Assembly (NCBI RefSeq): GCF_023283895.1
Contig: NZ_JAKILB010000004.1
Location: forward strand, 62,001-126,000
Source of the DNA: Shewanella pneumatophori
GTDB lineage: Bacteria; Pseudomonadota; Gammaproteobacteria; Enterobacterales; Shewanellaceae
DNA: 64,000 nt
Reading direction: 5' to 3'
The notes beneath the pieces were generated by a model, which saw nothing but the letters and a program-made list of their open reading frames with translations, was not told where the DNA came from and ran no database searches. Position 1 is the stretch's first letter, and every line of letters starts with the position of its first letter. The position numbers were made by a program, and so were the translations under genes. Shown here piece after piece: positions 39,284 to 50,003 of the stretch.

Positions 39284-39367
39284 CTGCGGGCTAAGCCGAA
39301 TAAAAACAATTTAAGCGTTGGTAACACTAGACATCTGGGTATAGTATAGCGCCTATTGTAAAGAAAA

Positions 39368-39871
39368 TTGAATTGGGTACCAGTGCAGTTATTTTGGCGG
39401 TTTGGATTAGTAATGTTGTTCATAGGGGGATTTTTCCTGTCACCTATGCAGGCAGCTGCGTCTGAACAAAACCAAAACCAGCAGCAAATTGTAACCAGTA
39501 CAGAGCTTCAACAATCTAACCACTACTCAAATGATTTGCGCAGAGTCACTACAGAGTTAGCTTCAAAGGGGCTACCTGTTACGTTAAAAGAGCACCCTGC
39601 GAAACAATCAAGTGGTAACGACTCTGAGTATATTCAGGCTGTTTCACAACGCTTTATTAGTTTTTCACAGCATGATCCACAGCAAAGTCGGCCACAATAT
39701 GAATTGGCGTTTGAGTTTTCATCACCACCGGTTCCTTCTTTCGCTATCGGTTATCGAGTTGATGTTAAACCCGCAGCTGATTGGGTGCTGCACGTCAATA
39801 GTTGTGCACATCGCCTTGCCGCCTGGAAAGAATCCAACCTGTTATACCGTTTCTCTCAAGCTAGAGCTTAG
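39368..39871 (+). CDS. Hypothetical secreted protein upstream of secDF
   Basis: Up to 167 residues. Starts at TTG 39368 or GTG 39383; the latter gives a compact signal peptide (basic residue, hydrophobic core FGLVMLFIGGFFL, cleavage after MQAAA). The mature part is polar and Gln/Ser-rich with no recognised domain. A second overlapping frame (39612-39881) looks like a shadow. Position just before secDF may mean joint expression, but 287 bases separate it from the first possible secD start. Confidence 0.6.
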   Translation: MNWVPVQLFWRFGLVMLFIGGFFLSPMQAAASEQNQNQQQIVTSTELQQSNHYSNDLRRVTTELASKGLPVTLKEHPAKQSSGNDSEYIQAVSQRFISFSQHDPQQSRPQYELAFEFSSPPVPSFAIGYRVDVKPAADWVLHVNSCAHRLAAWKESNLLYRFSQARA

Positions 39872-40232
39872 CTCCTCTTGATAAGCCCTAGGGTTTATCT
39901 CATTTCATTGTAAACAATACTGCTACCGAGATTGGCCTAGGCTATAGCGCCTTTATATAAGCTTTTATATGAATTTATGTTTAGCTGCTTATAAACCAAT
40001 GCCTAAATCATCGACTTTATTTACATTGGCCTAGATAACACATGTTGGCTAATGCATTTAATGCGACGCTATTGCTAACCTGCTGCCTGTTAACAGCCTA
40101 TTTTTAGGCGCTAAGGCTGTGGTATATAAACCAAGCTAGCACACTCGGTAACGAAAAATGAATAGCCTTTTAATGCGGCAGAGTCGTAATTATTCGGCTG
40201 TTCACCATCGCGTATTTAGTGAAGAGCAAAAT
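39872..40232. other. Gap between the hypothetical secreted protein and SecD
   Basis: A TAAGCCCTAGGGTTTATC hairpin (39881-39898) follows the upstream gene. The rest is AT-rich with no feature I can name; the N-terminal extension of SecD (from ATG 40158) would fall in its last part. Confidence 0.4.
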
Positions 40233-42047
40233 ATGAGAGAGCAAAATAAAGCAACAATTTTAAACCATTATTCAGCATGGAAGTATGTGCTGTTAGTGGT
40301 CACAATTACCGTAATGCTATTTAGTGCATTACCGACATTTTTTGGTGAAGATGCAGCGGTGCAGGTTGCGCCGGAAGCCGGGCTTAATGTTAACCCGCTG
40401 GAGCTGCATCAGTTATTAGTATCCCACGGCATAGATTTAAAGCGAATCGATCAGGCTCACGGGCAAACCACCGTTATTCTTGCTGACAATACACAGCAGA
40501 CACAGCTTAAAACTTTGCTGAGTGAGCAAGTAAAAGATCCGTCTAAACTGACATTAACCTTAGCGCCAGCAGCACCAAACTGGCTGCTGTCTTTAGGTTT
40601 CAACCCTATAAAACTTGGACTCGATCTCCGCGGTGGAGTGCAGTTCTTACTAGATGTTGAGATTGAGCCCGTTTATAAGTTGCACAACAATGTTTTCGTC
40701 GAAGCGGTTCGCCAATTTGTGCGTCAAGACTCGTTGTTTGGAGTGAGTGTACAACAGCAAGTTGATGGCGGGGTGCATATCTCAGCTACTGATCTTAACC
40801 AACGCGCCGCTATTCGTGAGTTCATTAATAGCCAATATCCGAACTGGCAAATGTCTAATGCCGGCGACAAATCATTACAAGTTGTTTTGTCTGAGGCTGA
40901 AAAGCTCAACATTCGCGATTTGACCGTAAAGCAAAATCTGCAAATTATGCGCAGCCGTATTGAGCAATTAGGTATTACTGAAGCTGTGGTGCAGCGCCAA
41001 GGAGAGCACAGGATTCGTATTGAACTACCAGGAGTGCAAGACCCTGCAGCCGCTAAATCAGTAATAGGCGCTACCGCTAGCCTAGCTTTCTATCAAGTTA
41101 AGCAGCCTGGTTCAGTGAATGCGCAAACATTAACAGATGAGCACGGCCAACCAGTGTACGTTGCGAGACGTCCAGTTTTAGGTGGCGAGCATATTGTCGA
41201 TGCTAGAGCGAGTCTTGGCGAAATGGGGTTGCCAGAAGTGGTTATCCACCTAGATAGAGAGGGGGGGGCGATGATGTCGGACTTCTCTCGTGACAACATA
41301 GGCAAACCTATGGCGACCTCCTATAGCGAATACAGTCGCGATGATGAGGGCACAATTCGACAAACAACAGAGGTGATTAGTGTTGCAACTATCCAATCGC
41401 AGTTAGGTGACCGATTCAGTATTACGGGGGCTGGGAATTACGCCGAGGCTCAGCAGTTAGCGCTTTTACTCAGAGCAGGCTCAATGACTGCGCCTGTCAC
41501 CATAGTTGAAGAACGGACTATTGGACCGAGTTTAGGTGAAGAAAATATTACTAATGGTTTTTCTGCACTGGCATTAGGCATGGGCGTGACTTTGTTATTT
41601 ATGGGACTTTGGTATCGCCGCCTTGGTTGGGTTGCCAACGTGGCACTTATGGCCAATATGATTTTAATTTTTGGCTTAATGGCACTGATCCCCGGCGCTG
41701 TTTTAACTTTACCTGGTATAGCTGGGTTAGTACTTACTGTTGGTATGGCAGTTGACACTAACGTACTTATCTTTGAGCGAATTAAAGATAAGCTCAAAGA
41801 GGGCAGAAGTTTCGCTCATGCCATCGATAGAGGTTTTGACAGTGCGTTTTCAACCATTGTTGATGCTAACTTCACCACTATGATCACCGCAGTTGTACTT
41901 TATGCCATTGGTAATGGGCCTATTCAAGGTTTTGCCTTGACCTTGGGACTTGGTTTATTGACCAGTATGTTTACTGGAATATTTGCCTCGAGAGCTCTGA
42001 TCAACTGGGCTTATGGTCGTAACTTTAGTCGTAACGTGAAGGTGTAA
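40233..42047 (+). CDS. secD: Protein translocase subunit SecD (probably second paralogue)
   Basis: Proton-driven accessory subunit of the Sec translocon. 604 residues from ATG 40233, with GAAGAG upstream; ATG 40158 would add 25 residues. TM1 is at WKYVLLVVTITVMLFSALPTFFG. The D1 motif is GLDLRGGVQFLLDVE, followed by a large periplasmic P1 domain, then five C-terminal helices containing GMAVDTNVLIFERIKDKL and DANFTTMITAVVLYAIG. Unlike the standard yajC-secD-secF locus there is no yajC or tgt beside it, and the sequence departs more from E. coli than its neighbours do. I infer a second SecDF set. Confidence 0.9.
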   Translation: MREQNKATILNHYSAWKYVLLVVTITVMLFSALPTFFGEDAAVQVAPEAGLNVNPLELHQLLVSHGIDLKRIDQAHGQTTVILADNTQQTQLKTLLSEQVKDPSKLTLTLAPAAPNWLLSLGFNPIKLGLDLRGGVQFLLDVEIEPVYKLHNNVFVEAVRQFVRQDSLFGVSVQQQVDGGVHISATDLNQRAAIREFINSQYPNWQMSNAGDKSLQVVLSEAEKLNIRDLTVKQNLQIMRSRIEQLGITEAVVQRQGEHRIRIELPGVQDPAAAKSVIGATASLAFYQVKQPGSVNAQTLTDEHGQPVYVARRPVLGGEHIVDARASLGEMGLPEVVIHLDREGGAMMSDFSRDNIGKPMATSYSEYSRDDEGTIRQTTEVISVATIQSQLGDRFSITGAGNYAEAQQLALLLRAGSMTAPVTIVEERTIGPSLGEENITNGFSALALGMGVTLLFMGLWYRRLGWVANVALMANMILIFGLMALIPGAVLTLPGIAGLVLTVGMAVDTNVLIFERIKDKLKEGRSFAHAIDRGFDSAFSTIVDANFTTMITAVVLYAIGNGPIQGFALTLGLGLLTSMFTGIFASRALINWAYGRNFSRNVKV

Positions 42048-42048
42048 T

Positions 42049-42957
42049 ATGAAACTCAATAATATAAGCAGTTTAAGCAAATTAACTAAAGCACGTTACC
42101 TGTCTAGTGTGTTTTCATTACTCATCATGCTGGCATCGATTGCGATTATTGTGGTCAATGGATTCAATTGGGGCCTTGATTTTACAGGTGGTATTGTTAC
42201 TGAGGTCAAGTTAGACCCAAATATTAAAGCGGCGCAAATAAGTCAGGTACTTGGTAAAGATTCAGCTCAAGAAGTGAGTGTTATTTCGGCGGGAGAGCCG
42301 GGACGTTGGGTGCTCAGATACGCTAAAGTTGATAGCGCCGCTTCTGCTGATATTCAGGCTGTATTGGCGCCATTAACTGATAATGTTGAAGTGCTTAATT
42401 CGAGTATCGTTGGTCCGCAAATCGGTCAAGAGTTGGCTGAGCAAGGTGGACTTGCACTGCTGGCTGCAATGTTGTGTATTTTAGGCTATTTGAGTTTTCG
42501 CTTTGAATGGCGTCTGGCTAGCGGTGCATTATTGGCGCTATTTCATGATGTTATTTTTGTACTGGCATTTTTCTCGCTAACGCAGATGGAATTTAATTTA
42601 ACCATCCTAGCGGCTGTACTGGCGATTTTAGGTTACTCGCTTAACGACTCAATCGTGATTGCTGACAGAGTTCGGGAGGTGCTTGTTGCAAAACCTAAGA
42701 TGGCCATTGATGAAATTTGCAGTAGTGCAGTGAAGGCGACCTTCTCACGAACCATGGTGACCAGTGGCACCACGCTGTTTACTGTGGCTGCGCTGTGGAT
42801 AATGGGCGGGGCCCCTTTGCAGGGATTTTCAATCGCTATGTTTCTGGGCATTATGATTGGTACAATTTCGTCAATTTCGGTAGGAACTTGCTTACCTGAG
42901 TATTTAAAGGTGAGTGCTGAACATTATAAAGTTGAACCGATTAGTGAAACGCCATAG
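42049..42957 (+). CDS. secF: Protein translocase subunit SecF (probably second paralogue)
   Basis: 302 residues; partner of SecD, starting one base after its stop. TM1 (SLLIMLASIAIIVVNGF), D1 motif GLDFTGGIVTEVKLD, a short periplasmic domain, and five C-terminal helices with GYSLNDSIVIADRVREVL and TFSRTMVTSGTTLFTVAALWIMGG. Both motifs needed for proton coupling are intact. Convergent with yhbY across a shared terminator. Confidence 0.93.
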   Translation: MKLNNISSLSKLTKARYLSSVFSLLIMLASIAIIVVNGFNWGLDFTGGIVTEVKLDPNIKAAQISQVLGKDSAQEVSVISAGEPGRWVLRYAKVDSAASADIQAVLAPLTDNVEVLNSSIVGPQIGQELAEQGGLALLAAMLCILGYLSFRFEWRLASGALLALFHDVIFVLAFFSLTQMEFNLTILAAVLAILGYSLNDSIVIADRVREVLVAKPKMAIDEICSSAVKATFSRTMVTSGTTLFTVAALWIMGGAPLQGFSIAMFLGIMIGTISSISVGTCLPEYLKVSAEHYKVEPISETP

Positions 42958-42990
42958 TAAAAGCTTTAGGCAACATGAATAGATAAAAAA

Positions 42991-43021
42991 AGAACCGCTG
43001 ACTGATCAGCGGTTCTTTTTA
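42991..43021 (+). terminator. Bidirectional terminator between secF and yhbY
   Basis: AAGAACCGCTGA / TCAGCGGTTCTT perfect stem with T run on plus strand and A run before it (T run on the minus strand). Confidence 0.9.
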
Positions 43022-43067
43022 TTCATCTTGCATTGACGGCTTTATTGATTAAAGCCGTGTTTGCGAA

Positions 43068-43367
43068 TTACTTTGCCTTAGGCACAGCAATTTTCATTTC
43101 TTCAGACTGACGGAACAGTACTAAGACGTGACCGATAAGCTGTACTTTTTCAGCTTGAGTTTCACGTACAATGGCGTCTACGATAGCGTTTTTAAGCTCT
43201 CTGTCACCAGAGGCTACTTTCACTTTAATCAATTCATGATGAGAAAGTGCATTATCAATTTCAGCCAGTACTCCTTCAGTCAGGCCGTTGCCACCAAGCA
43301 TCACTACAGGCTTGAGACTGTGCGCTAAGCCTTTTAAGTGCTGTTTTTGTTTGGTTGTTAAGTTCAT
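43068..43367 (-). CDS. yhbY: RNA-binding CRM-domain protein YhbY
   Basis: 99 residues, single CRM domain that binds pre-50S ribosomal particles. Signature features are KQKHLKGLAHSLKPVVMLGGNGLTEGVLAEI and the basic surface LIKVKVAS. Divergent to rlmE, the conserved arrangement in enterobacteria and Shewanella, placing two ribosome-assembly factors back to back. Confidence 0.95.
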   Translation of the reverse strand: MNLTTKQKQHLKGLAHSLKPVVMLGGNGLTEGVLAEIDNALSHHELIKVKVASGDRELKNAIVDAIVRETQAEKVQLIGHVLVLFRQSEEMKIAVPKAK

Positions 43368-43460
43368 TTATACCAACTTTATGCTGAGTTACTGTTGAAA
43401 ACCCGCTATTCTACCCTTATATAGGCTTTGTGTAACTCTCAATTTTGTTGCGGATTTTAA

Positions 43461-44090
43461 ATGTCAGGAAAAAAACGAACGGCTAGCTCTTCTCGCTGGA
43501 TGCAGGAACATTTCGACGATCACTATGTCAAACTGTCGCAAAAGCGCGGTTTAAGGTCGCGTGCGGCCTTTAAGCTTGAAGAGATCCAAGAAAAAGATAA
43601 ACTCATTCGTCCGGGAATGACTGTTGTCGATTTAGGTGCTGCACCAGGTGGTTGGTCGCAAATCGCAGTTAAATTGGCTGGTGATAAAGGTAAAGTTATT
43701 GCGTGTGATATCTTACCGATGGATCCTATCGTTGGTGTTGATTTCCTACAGGGCGATTTTCGCGAAGAAAAAGTACTGGATGCATTATTAACCCGTGTTG
43801 GTGATGCTAAAGTTGATGTGGTGCTGTCAGATATGGCACCTAATATGAGTGGTTCAGGTGGCGTTGACCAACCGCGAGCCATGTATTTAGTAGAGCTTGC
43901 GTTAGATATGTGTCATCAAGTATTGGCACCAAACGGATGCTTTGCAGTTAAAGTCTTTCAGGGGGAGGGCTTTGATGAATACATGAAAGCGGTTAAAGAG
44001 GCGTTTAAAACGGTTAAAACTCGTAAGCCCGATTCTTCACGACCACGTTCTCGTGAAGTCTATCTTGTGGCGACGGGCTACAAGTTATAG
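43461..44090 (+). CDS. rlmE: 23S rRNA 2'-O-methyltransferase RlmE (FtsJ)
   Basis: SAM-dependent methyltransferase for U2552 of 23S rRNA. 209 residues, matching the E. coli protein. SAM-binding [15 protein letters not shown] near residue 55, the KDKE-type catalytic set with DMAPNMSG near 123 and [14 protein letters not shown] near 163, and a basic RNA-binding N-terminus. Located directly before ftsH as in E. coli. Confidence 0.97.
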   Translation: MSGKKRTASSSRWMQEHFDDHYVKLSQKRGLRSRAAFKLEEIQEKDKLIRPGMTVVDLGAAPGGWSQIAVKLAGDKGKVIACDILPMDPIVGVDFLQGDFREEKVLDALLTRVGDAKVDVVLSDMAPNMSGSGGVDQPRAMYLVELALDMCHQVLAPNGCFAVKVFQGEGFDEYMKAVKEAFKTVKTRKPDSSRPRSREVYLVATGYKL

Positions 44091-44150
44091 TAATCTATCG
44101 TAAGTACTCTAACATTTGTTTTCGAAAGACTTTAAAAGAGGTCGAGTAAT

Positions 44151-46124
44151 TTGAGTGACATGGCAAAAAATTTAATTCTCTGGGTTGTCATCGCTGTAGT
44201 GTTGATGTCAGTTTTTCAGGGCTATTCCCCCTCTTCATCAACTAAGACGAAGATGGATTATTCAACCTTTTTGGATGATGTTCGCTCAGGACAGGTTAGT
44301 ACTGTCGAAGTAAAAAGCGATCAGCGTACGATTGAAGGTACCACTCGTTCTGGTGAGAAGTTTGTCACCATTATGCCTATGCCAGATCTTGATTTAATCA
44401 ATGATCTTGACCGTAAAGGCATCATGATGAAAGGCCAAGAGGCTGAGGAGTCGGGTTTCTTAACTCAAATCTTTATCTCTTGGTTCCCAATGCTATTGCT
44501 TATCGGTGTGTGGATTTTCTTCATGCGTCAGATGCAAGGTGGTGGCGGTAAAGGCGCTATGTCGTTTGGTAAGAGTAAAGCCAAATTGATGAGCGAAGAC
44601 CAAATTAAAACGACTTTTGGCGACGTTGCAGGTTGTGACGAAGCGAAAGAAGACGTTAAAGAATTGGTTGATTACCTAAAAGAGCCGACCAAATTCCAAA
44701 AGCTAGGTGGTCGTATTCCTACTGGTGTGTTGCTAGTTGGTCCTCCTGGTACAGGTAAAACTTTGCTTGCTAAGGCGATTGCCGGTGAAGCGAAAGTACC
44801 ATTCTTTACCATTTCAGGTTCTGACTTCGTAGAAATGTTTGTTGGTGTTGGTGCATCTCGTGTACGTGACATGTTCGAGCAAGCTAAGAAGTCTGCGCCT
44901 TGTATCATCTTTATCGATGAAATCGACGCTGTAGGTCGCCAACGTGGCGCCGGTGTTGGTGGTGGTCACGATGAGCGTGAGCAAACACTTAACCAAATGC
45001 TAGTAGAGATGGATGGTTTCGAAGGTAACGAAGGTATTATCGTTATTGCTGCGACTAACCGCCCAGACGTACTAGATGCCGCATTACTTCGTCCAGGTCG
45101 TTTCGACCGTCAAGTGGTCGTTGGCCTACCTGATGTACGTGGTCGTGAACAGATCCTTAAAGTGCATATGCGTAAAGTGCCTTTAGCTGATGGCGTTAAA
45201 GCAAGTGTAATCGCTCGTGGTACACCGGGTTTCTCTGGTGCAGACCTTGCGAACCTTGTAAACGAAGCGGCATTGTTTGCTGCTCGTAACAGCCGTCGCG
45301 TTGTAGGCATGGAAGAGTTTGAAAGTGCAAAAGACAAAATCATGATGGGTGCTGAACGCCGCACTATGGTGATGTCTGAAGACGAAAAAGAGATGACTGC
45401 TTACCATGAAGCAGGCCATGCAATCGTAGGTTGTTTAGTTCCAGAGCACGACCCTGTGCACAAGGTGACTATTATTCCACGTGGTCGCGCATTGGGTGTC
45501 ACTTTCTTCTTACCTGAAGCTGATGCAATTAGCCAAAGTCGTCGTAAACTTGAGAGTCAAATCTCGGTTGCTTATGGCGGACGTATTGCTGAAGATATTA
45601 TTTACGGCAGCGAAAAAGTATCGACTGGCGCGTCGCAAGATATTAAGTATGCCACATCTATTGCGCGTAACATGGTTACTCAATGGGGCTTCTCTGAAAA
45701 GCTAGGCCCAGTGCTTTACGCTGAAGATGAAAATGAAGTTTTCCTAGGCCGTAGCATGGGTAAGTCACAGCATATGTCTGATGACACTGCGCGCATTATT
45801 GATGCAGAAGTTAAGCAGTTAATTGATTCAAACTATGAGCGTGCACATACTTTCTTAACAGAAAATATGGACATCTTACATGCGATGAAAGATGCGTTAA
45901 TGAAGTACGAAACCATTGATGCGAATCAAATTGATGACTTAATGGCCCGTCGTGAAGTTCGTATGCCTGCTGAGTGGGAAAAAGACCAGCAGTCTAATGA
46001 TAACGACAGCAACAGCAACAATGCTTCATCTGCTAAGAAAGAAGAAGCGGCTAAAGAAGAAATCAAGCCAACTCAAGAAGACAAGCCTGATGTCAGTGAT
46101 GCTGATGAATCTCCGGCTAAGTAA
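44151..46124 (+). CDS. ftsH: ATP-dependent zinc metalloprotease FtsH
   Basis: Membrane-bound AAA+ protease of about 655 residues. Two N-terminal helices flank a small periplasmic domain (helix 2 near 108-125, [15 protein letters not shown]). The AAA domain has Walker A GPPGTGKT near 198, Walker [12 protein letters not shown] near 255 and the second region of homology, and the protease site is HEAGH near 423. TTG 44151 has AGAGG ten bases upstream; ATG 44160 (MAKNLILW) is the start annotated in E. coli and is the alternative. A Ser/Asn/Lys/Glu-rich tail is low complexity. A terminator follows immediately. Confidence 0.98.
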   Translation: MSDMAKNLILWVVIAVVLMSVFQGYSPSSSTKTKMDYSTFLDDVRSGQVSTVEVKSDQRTIEGTTRSGEKFVTIMPMPDLDLINDLDRKGIMMKGQEAEESGFLTQIFISWFPMLLLIGVWIFFMRQMQGGGGKGAMSFGKSKAKLMSEDQIKTTFGDVAGCDEAKEDVKELVDYLKEPTKFQKLGGRIPTGVLLVGPPGTGKTLLAKAIAGEAKVPFFTISGSDFVEMFVGVGASRVRDMFEQAKKSAPCIIFIDEIDAVGRQRGAGVGGGHDEREQTLNQMLVEMDGFEGNEGIIVIAATNRPDVLDAALLRPGRFDRQVVVGLPDVRGREQILKVHMRKVPLADGVKASVIARGTPGFSGADLANLVNEAALFAARNSRRVVGMEEFESAKDKIMMGAERRTMVMSEDEKEMTAYHEAGHAIVGCLVPEHDPVHKVTIIPRGRALGVTFFLPEADAISQSRRKLESQISVAYGGRIAEDIIYGSEKVSTGASQDIKYATSIARNMVTQWGFSEKLGPVLYAEDENEVFLGRSMGKSQHMSDDTARIIDAEVKQLIDSNYERAHTFLTENMDILHAMKDALMKYETIDANQIDDLMARREVRMPAEWEKDQQSNDNDSNSNNASSAKKEEAAKEEIKPTQEDKPDVSDADESPAK

Positions 46125-46142
46125 GCTCTAGGTTGATTAAAG

Positions 46143-46166
46143 AAAACCCCTTTTTGGGGTTTTCTT
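46143..46166 (+). terminator. Terminator after ftsH
   Basis: AAAACCCC-TTTTT-GGGGTTTT stem-loop, placed between ftsH and the true folP start. Confidence 0.8.
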
Positions 46167-46183
46167 GTTTACGGAACATTATT

Positions 46184-47026
46184 TTGTCTAAATTAATCTG
46201 CGGTAGTACAACACTCGATTTGAGCTCTCCTGTGGTTATGGGGATCCTTAATGTTACCCCTGACTCATTTTCTGATGGTGGTGAATATTCATCGTATATG
46301 GTGGCTTGCCAGCAGGCAGACCTAATGGTCGCTCAGGGCGCTAAAATCATCGATATTGGTGGTGAGTCAACCCGGCCAGGCGCTAAGGATGTGTCAGCTG
46401 AAGAAGAGATTGAACGGGTCATTCCTCTAATCGAGTATGTCGGTAAAACTCATGATGTCTGGATTTCAATCGACACCAGTAAGGCCGTTGTCATGGAAGC
46501 AGCAGTTAATGCTGGCGCACATTTAATTAATGATGTTAGGGCATTACAAGAGCCAGATGCACTAGAGACAGCGGCCAAGCTTAATGTGCCAGTATGCTTA
46601 ATGCATATGCAAGGGCAACCAAGAACTATGCAGGACTCGCCTGAATATAAAGATGTAATTGCTGATATCAGTGAGTTTTTTAACGAGCGTATCAATGCTT
46701 GTCTTCAAGCTGGTATAAAACGCGAGCATATAGTGCTTGATCCTGGTTTTGGTTTTGGTAAAACCTTGTCACACAACTATGAGTTACTGCATCGAATGAA
46801 TGAGTTTGAGGCCTTTAAGTTACCTATTTTGGCTGGCTTATCCCGCAAAAGCATGTTCGGCCAGTTACTAGGACGTGAAGTATCACAAAGATTAAGTGCA
46901 ACACTTGCTGGTAATATGTTGGCAATTCAAGCAGGTGCAAAAATAGTGCGCGTCCATGACGTACAAGAAACTTGCGATACGATTGCGGTGATGCAGGCTG
47001 CAAACGACTTTAAAAACTTGTTTTAA
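46184..47026 (+). CDS. folP: Dihydropteroate synthase
   Basis: Joins pterin diphosphate and p-aminobenzoate in folate synthesis; target of sulfonamides. 280 residues from TTG 46184 (MSKLICGSTTLDL). The frame extends upstream to 46133, but that part is made of the ftsH terminator, so the TTG after GGA (46173-46175) is preferred. TIM-barrel motifs are GILNVTPDSFSDGG, GGESTRPGA, ISIDTSKA, LNVPVCLMHMQGQPRTMQ, DPGFGFGKT, and GLSRKSM. Precedes glmM as in E. coli. Confidence 0.95.
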   Translation: MSKLICGSTTLDLSSPVVMGILNVTPDSFSDGGEYSSYMVACQQADLMVAQGAKIIDIGGESTRPGAKDVSAEEEIERVIPLIEYVGKTHDVWISIDTSKAVVMEAAVNAGAHLINDVRALQEPDALETAAKLNVPVCLMHMQGQPRTMQDSPEYKDVIADISEFFNERINACLQAGIKREHIVLDPGFGFGKTLSHNYELLHRMNEFEAFKLPILAGLSRKSMFGQLLGREVSQRLSATLAGNMLAIQAGAKIVRVHDVQETCDTIAVMQAANDFKNLF

Positions 47027-47237
47027 TCATCTGCTTTAAAGCCATCGTTTAAAGTTTTAGTTTAGAAACACTGTTTAAATATTTAGCTTAAAGGCCGATC
47101 TTTATTTGGCTTGAGTAAGTTAAATCTGAAAACTGGAAAGTGATAGGACTTAATATGTCACTATTCAGCTAAGGTATACATTTTTTCGGTAGAATCAATG
47201 GAATTAGATCTACTGCTTTAGTTAAATTGGAGTTCAA

Positions 47238-48575
47238 GTGAAACAAAGACAATTTTTTGGTACTGACGGCATTCGTGGCAAAGTTGGTGCAGGCAAAATG
47301 ACCCCTGAATTGGCACTAAAGCTAGGTTGGGCTGCTGGGCGTGTTTTATCTCGCGCTGGTACCCATAAAGTCATTATTGGTAAAGACACTCGGATCTCTG
47401 GTTACCTGTTTGAATCAGCGCTTGAGGCGGGTCTTTCCGCTGCGGGCCTAGATGTGATGTTAATTGGCCCGATGCCAACACCTGCTGTTGCTTATCTTAC
47501 GCGTACTTTCCGCGCTGAAGCAGGTATTGTTATTAGTGCATCACACAACCCATATTACGATAACGGTATTAAGTTTTTCGCTAATGATGGTAGCAAGTTA
47601 GATGATGAAGTAGAGCTTGAAATCGAAGCTGAACTAGAAAAGCCATTGACCTGTGTTGAATCTCACTTATTAGGCAAGGTTGCTCGTATTGATGACGCAG
47701 CAGGCCGTTATATTGAATATTGCAAGAGTCACTTTCCAGCAGAGCAAACTTTAAGTGGGCTTAAGATTGTGGTCGATTGTGCCCATGGCGCAACTTACCA
47801 TATTGCACCTAACGTATTTAGAGAGTTAGGCGCTGAAGTGATCGCTATTGGTGATAAGCCAAATGGTTTAAACATCAACGATAAAGTTGGTGCCACCTCC
47901 ATGGCAAAAATCTGTGAAACAGTTTTGGCTGAAAACGCAGATCTTGGTATTGCGCTAGATGGCGATGGTGACCGCATTATGATGGTCAACCGTCATGGTC
48001 GCGTAATTGATGGTGACGAAATTCTTTATATTTTAGCTGCAGATGCGCAAAAAAGTGGCGTGCTTCGTGGCGGTGTTGTCGGTACCTTGATGTCAAATCT
48101 AGGTTTAGACCTCGCACTGCAAGCGCTTAATATTCCTTTTGTGCGTTCCAAAGTAGGTGACCGTTATGTCATGGAGCTGCTTAAAGAGCATGATTGGCGT
48201 ATTGGTGGTGAAAACTCGGGTCATATATTAAATCTTGATCATGGCACAACTGGTGATGGTATTGTCGCTGGTATCTTAGTTTTAGCTGCAATGCAGCGCC
48301 AAAATGCAACGCTTGAACAGTTGACAGAAAGTATTACAATGTTGCCTCAAGTACTTGTAAACGTAAGGTTTGAAGGCGATAACGATCCATTGGCTTCAGC
48401 AAGCGTATTGGCAGCTCAAGCTGAAGTAGAGCAAAAGCTTGGCGCTCGTGGGCGTGTATTACTGCGTAAGTCAGGCACTGAGCCACTATTACGTGTAATG
48501 GTTGAAGGTGATGATCAAGCAGCAGTAACTGAATATGCCAATTATATTGCTGATGCAGTGCGTAATTTAGTTTAG
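47238..48575 (+). CDS. glmM: Phosphoglucosamine mutase
   Basis: Converts glucosamine-6-P to glucosamine-1-P for peptidoglycan and LPS. 445 residues from GTG 47238, with GGAG at 47229-47232. The phosphoserine loop is [19 protein letters not shown] (Ser near 102), the metal site DGDGDRI near 242, the sugar-binding GGENSGH near 327 and the phosphate-binding [12 protein letters not shown] near 412. Downstream of folP with about 210 bases between. Confidence 0.97.
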   Translation: MKQRQFFGTDGIRGKVGAGKMTPELALKLGWAAGRVLSRAGTHKVIIGKDTRISGYLFESALEAGLSAAGLDVMLIGPMPTPAVAYLTRTFRAEAGIVISASHNPYYDNGIKFFANDGSKLDDEVELEIEAELEKPLTCVESHLLGKVARIDDAAGRYIEYCKSHFPAEQTLSGLKIVVDCAHGATYHIAPNVFRELGAEVIAIGDKPNGLNINDKVGATSMAKICETVLAENADLGIALDGDGDRIMMVNRHGRVIDGDEILYILAADAQKSGVLRGGVVGTLMSNLGLDLALQALNIPFVRSKVGDRYVMELLKEHDWRIGGENSGHILNLDHGTTGDGIVAGILVLAAMQRQNATLEQLTESITMLPQVLVNVRFEGDNDPLASASVLAAQAEVEQKLGARGRVLLRKSGTEPLLRVMVEGDDQAAVTEYANYIADAVRNLV

Positions 48576-48771
48576 CTTTTAATGGATTAAATAGGTTGAG
48601 TAGCGTCGTTTCGGTTAATTAAAAAACAAAATAATCATTAATCGTACGACCTACTTCTTGGTAGCGTAAAAAATATGCGTTTGCACCGAGATTATTAAAA
48701 ATAACGCCTTTAGGTATTGTAACTTAACAAGTGGTTCGCTATTATTCACGCCGCTTTCAAAGGAGACAGTG

Positions 48772-49554
48772 ATGGCACTTAGACGTCCGATGGTTGCTGG
48801 TAATTGGAAAATGAACGGCAGTGCGCAGTTAGCGCAAGAGCTTTTCAAAAAATTCGCTACCAAGCTCCAAGATGATTCAGCGGAAGTGGTATTATGTCCA
48901 CCTTCTATTTACTTAGAAAGTGTACGACAGCTACTAGATGAAAACAAAGAAGCCTTAAATGGTTGCTTAGTCAGAATGGGTACCCAGAATATAAGTCAAC
49001 ACGACTTTGGGGCTTACACTGGTGAAATATCTGGTCAGATGTTGAAAGATTCAGGATGTCGATATGTTATTATCGGTCATTCAGAACGTCGCCGTATGTA
49101 CGGAGAGACGAGTGATATCGTAGCAGAGAAATTTGCTGCAGCTCAGAAACATGGTTTGACGCCAATATTATGTGTTGGTGAGTCGGGTCCAGCTCGTGAA
49201 GCAAGACGTACTTTCGAAGTTATTGCTGAAGAGTTAGATGTGGTCATTGAAAAAAATGGCACCATGGCTTTTGACAACGCTATTATCGCTTACGAGCCAT
49301 TATGGGCAGTAGGGACAGGTAAGAGCGCTACGCCAGAGCAGGCTCAAGAAGTTCACGCGTTTATTCGCAAGCGCCTCTCTGAAGTATCTCCATTTATCGG
49401 AGAAAATATCAGGATTTTGTACGGTGGTAGCGTAACACCGAGTAATGCAGCAGACTTGTTTGCTCAGCCTGATGTAGACGGTGGGTTGATTGGTGGTGTA
49501 AGCCTCAATGCTACCGAATTTCTCAGTTTATGTACGATAGCGATGAGCGCATAA
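48772..49554 (+). CDS. tpiA: Triosephosphate isomerase
   Basis: Glycolytic/gluconeogenic enzyme interconverting DHAP and GAP, 260 residues. N-terminal PMVAGNWKMNG with the catalytic Lys, catalytic His in VIIGHSERR, catalytic Glu in AYEPLWAVGTG, and the phosphate site LYGGSV. Start at ATG 48772, six bases after AGGAG; a GTG directly before is too close to it. secG follows after one base. Confidence 0.97.
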   Translation: MALRRPMVAGNWKMNGSAQLAQELFKKFATKLQDDSAEVVLCPPSIYLESVRQLLDENKEALNGCLVRMGTQNISQHDFGAYTGEISGQMLKDSGCRYVIIGHSERRRMYGETSDIVAEKFAAAQKHGLTPILCVGESGPAREARRTFEVIAEELDVVIEKNGTMAFDNAIIAYEPLWAVGTGKSATPEQAQEVHAFIRKRLSEVSPFIGENIRILYGGSVTPSNAADLFAQPDVDGGLIGGVSLNATEFLSLCTIAMSA

Positions 49555-49555
49555 T

Positions 49556-49891
49556 ATGTATGAAGTTCTAATGGTTGTTTACTTGGTGGTTGCGATTGGT
49601 CTAGTAGGCCTGATCTTAATCCAGCAAGGTAAAGGTGCTGACATGGGTGCTTCTTTCGGCGCCGGTGCTTCAGGTACGCTTTTTGGTTCATCAGGTTCTG
49701 GTAACTTTTTAACTCGCTCAACGGCGATTCTAGCAGTAGCGTTTTTTGCATTAAGTTTAACTATTGGTAACTTAAGCGCAAACCACACTAAAGCTGAAGG
49801 TGCTTGGGATGAGCTAGGAAGTGATGCAGCACAAGTTGTTGAACAAGTTCAGCAAGAAGCTGAAAAGTCAGAAGACAAGATCCCTGACTAA
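49556..49891 (+). CDS. secG: Protein translocase subunit SecG
   Basis: Small Sec translocon subunit, 111 residues. Two membrane helices (about 3-20 and 52-72) with the conserved cytoplasmic loop GLILIQQGKGADMGASFGAGAS between, and a polar acidic tail (QQEAEKSEDK). Begins one base after the tpiA stop. A GGTATCAA/TTGATACC hairpin (49912-49937) follows without a T tract. Confidence 0.95.
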   Translation: MYEVLMVVYLVVAIGLVGLILIQQGKGADMGASFGAGASGTLFGSSGSGNFLTRSTAILAVAFFALSLTIGNLSANHTKAEGAWDELGSDAAQVVEQVQQEAEKSEDKIPD

Positions 49892-50003
49892 ATCATAAGT
49901 AAACTTATGATGGTATCAATCAAAACTGGTTGATACCGACTGTAAGACTACTATTAACCTCTTAACGTAGTAGTTAACTAACACAGTCAAACCACGGTTT
50001 TAT

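Noticed and set aside
39612..39881. Second frame inside the secreted protein gene
   Set aside because: Overlaps fully, lacks the signal peptide and ribosome site; the other frame has a clear secretion signal.
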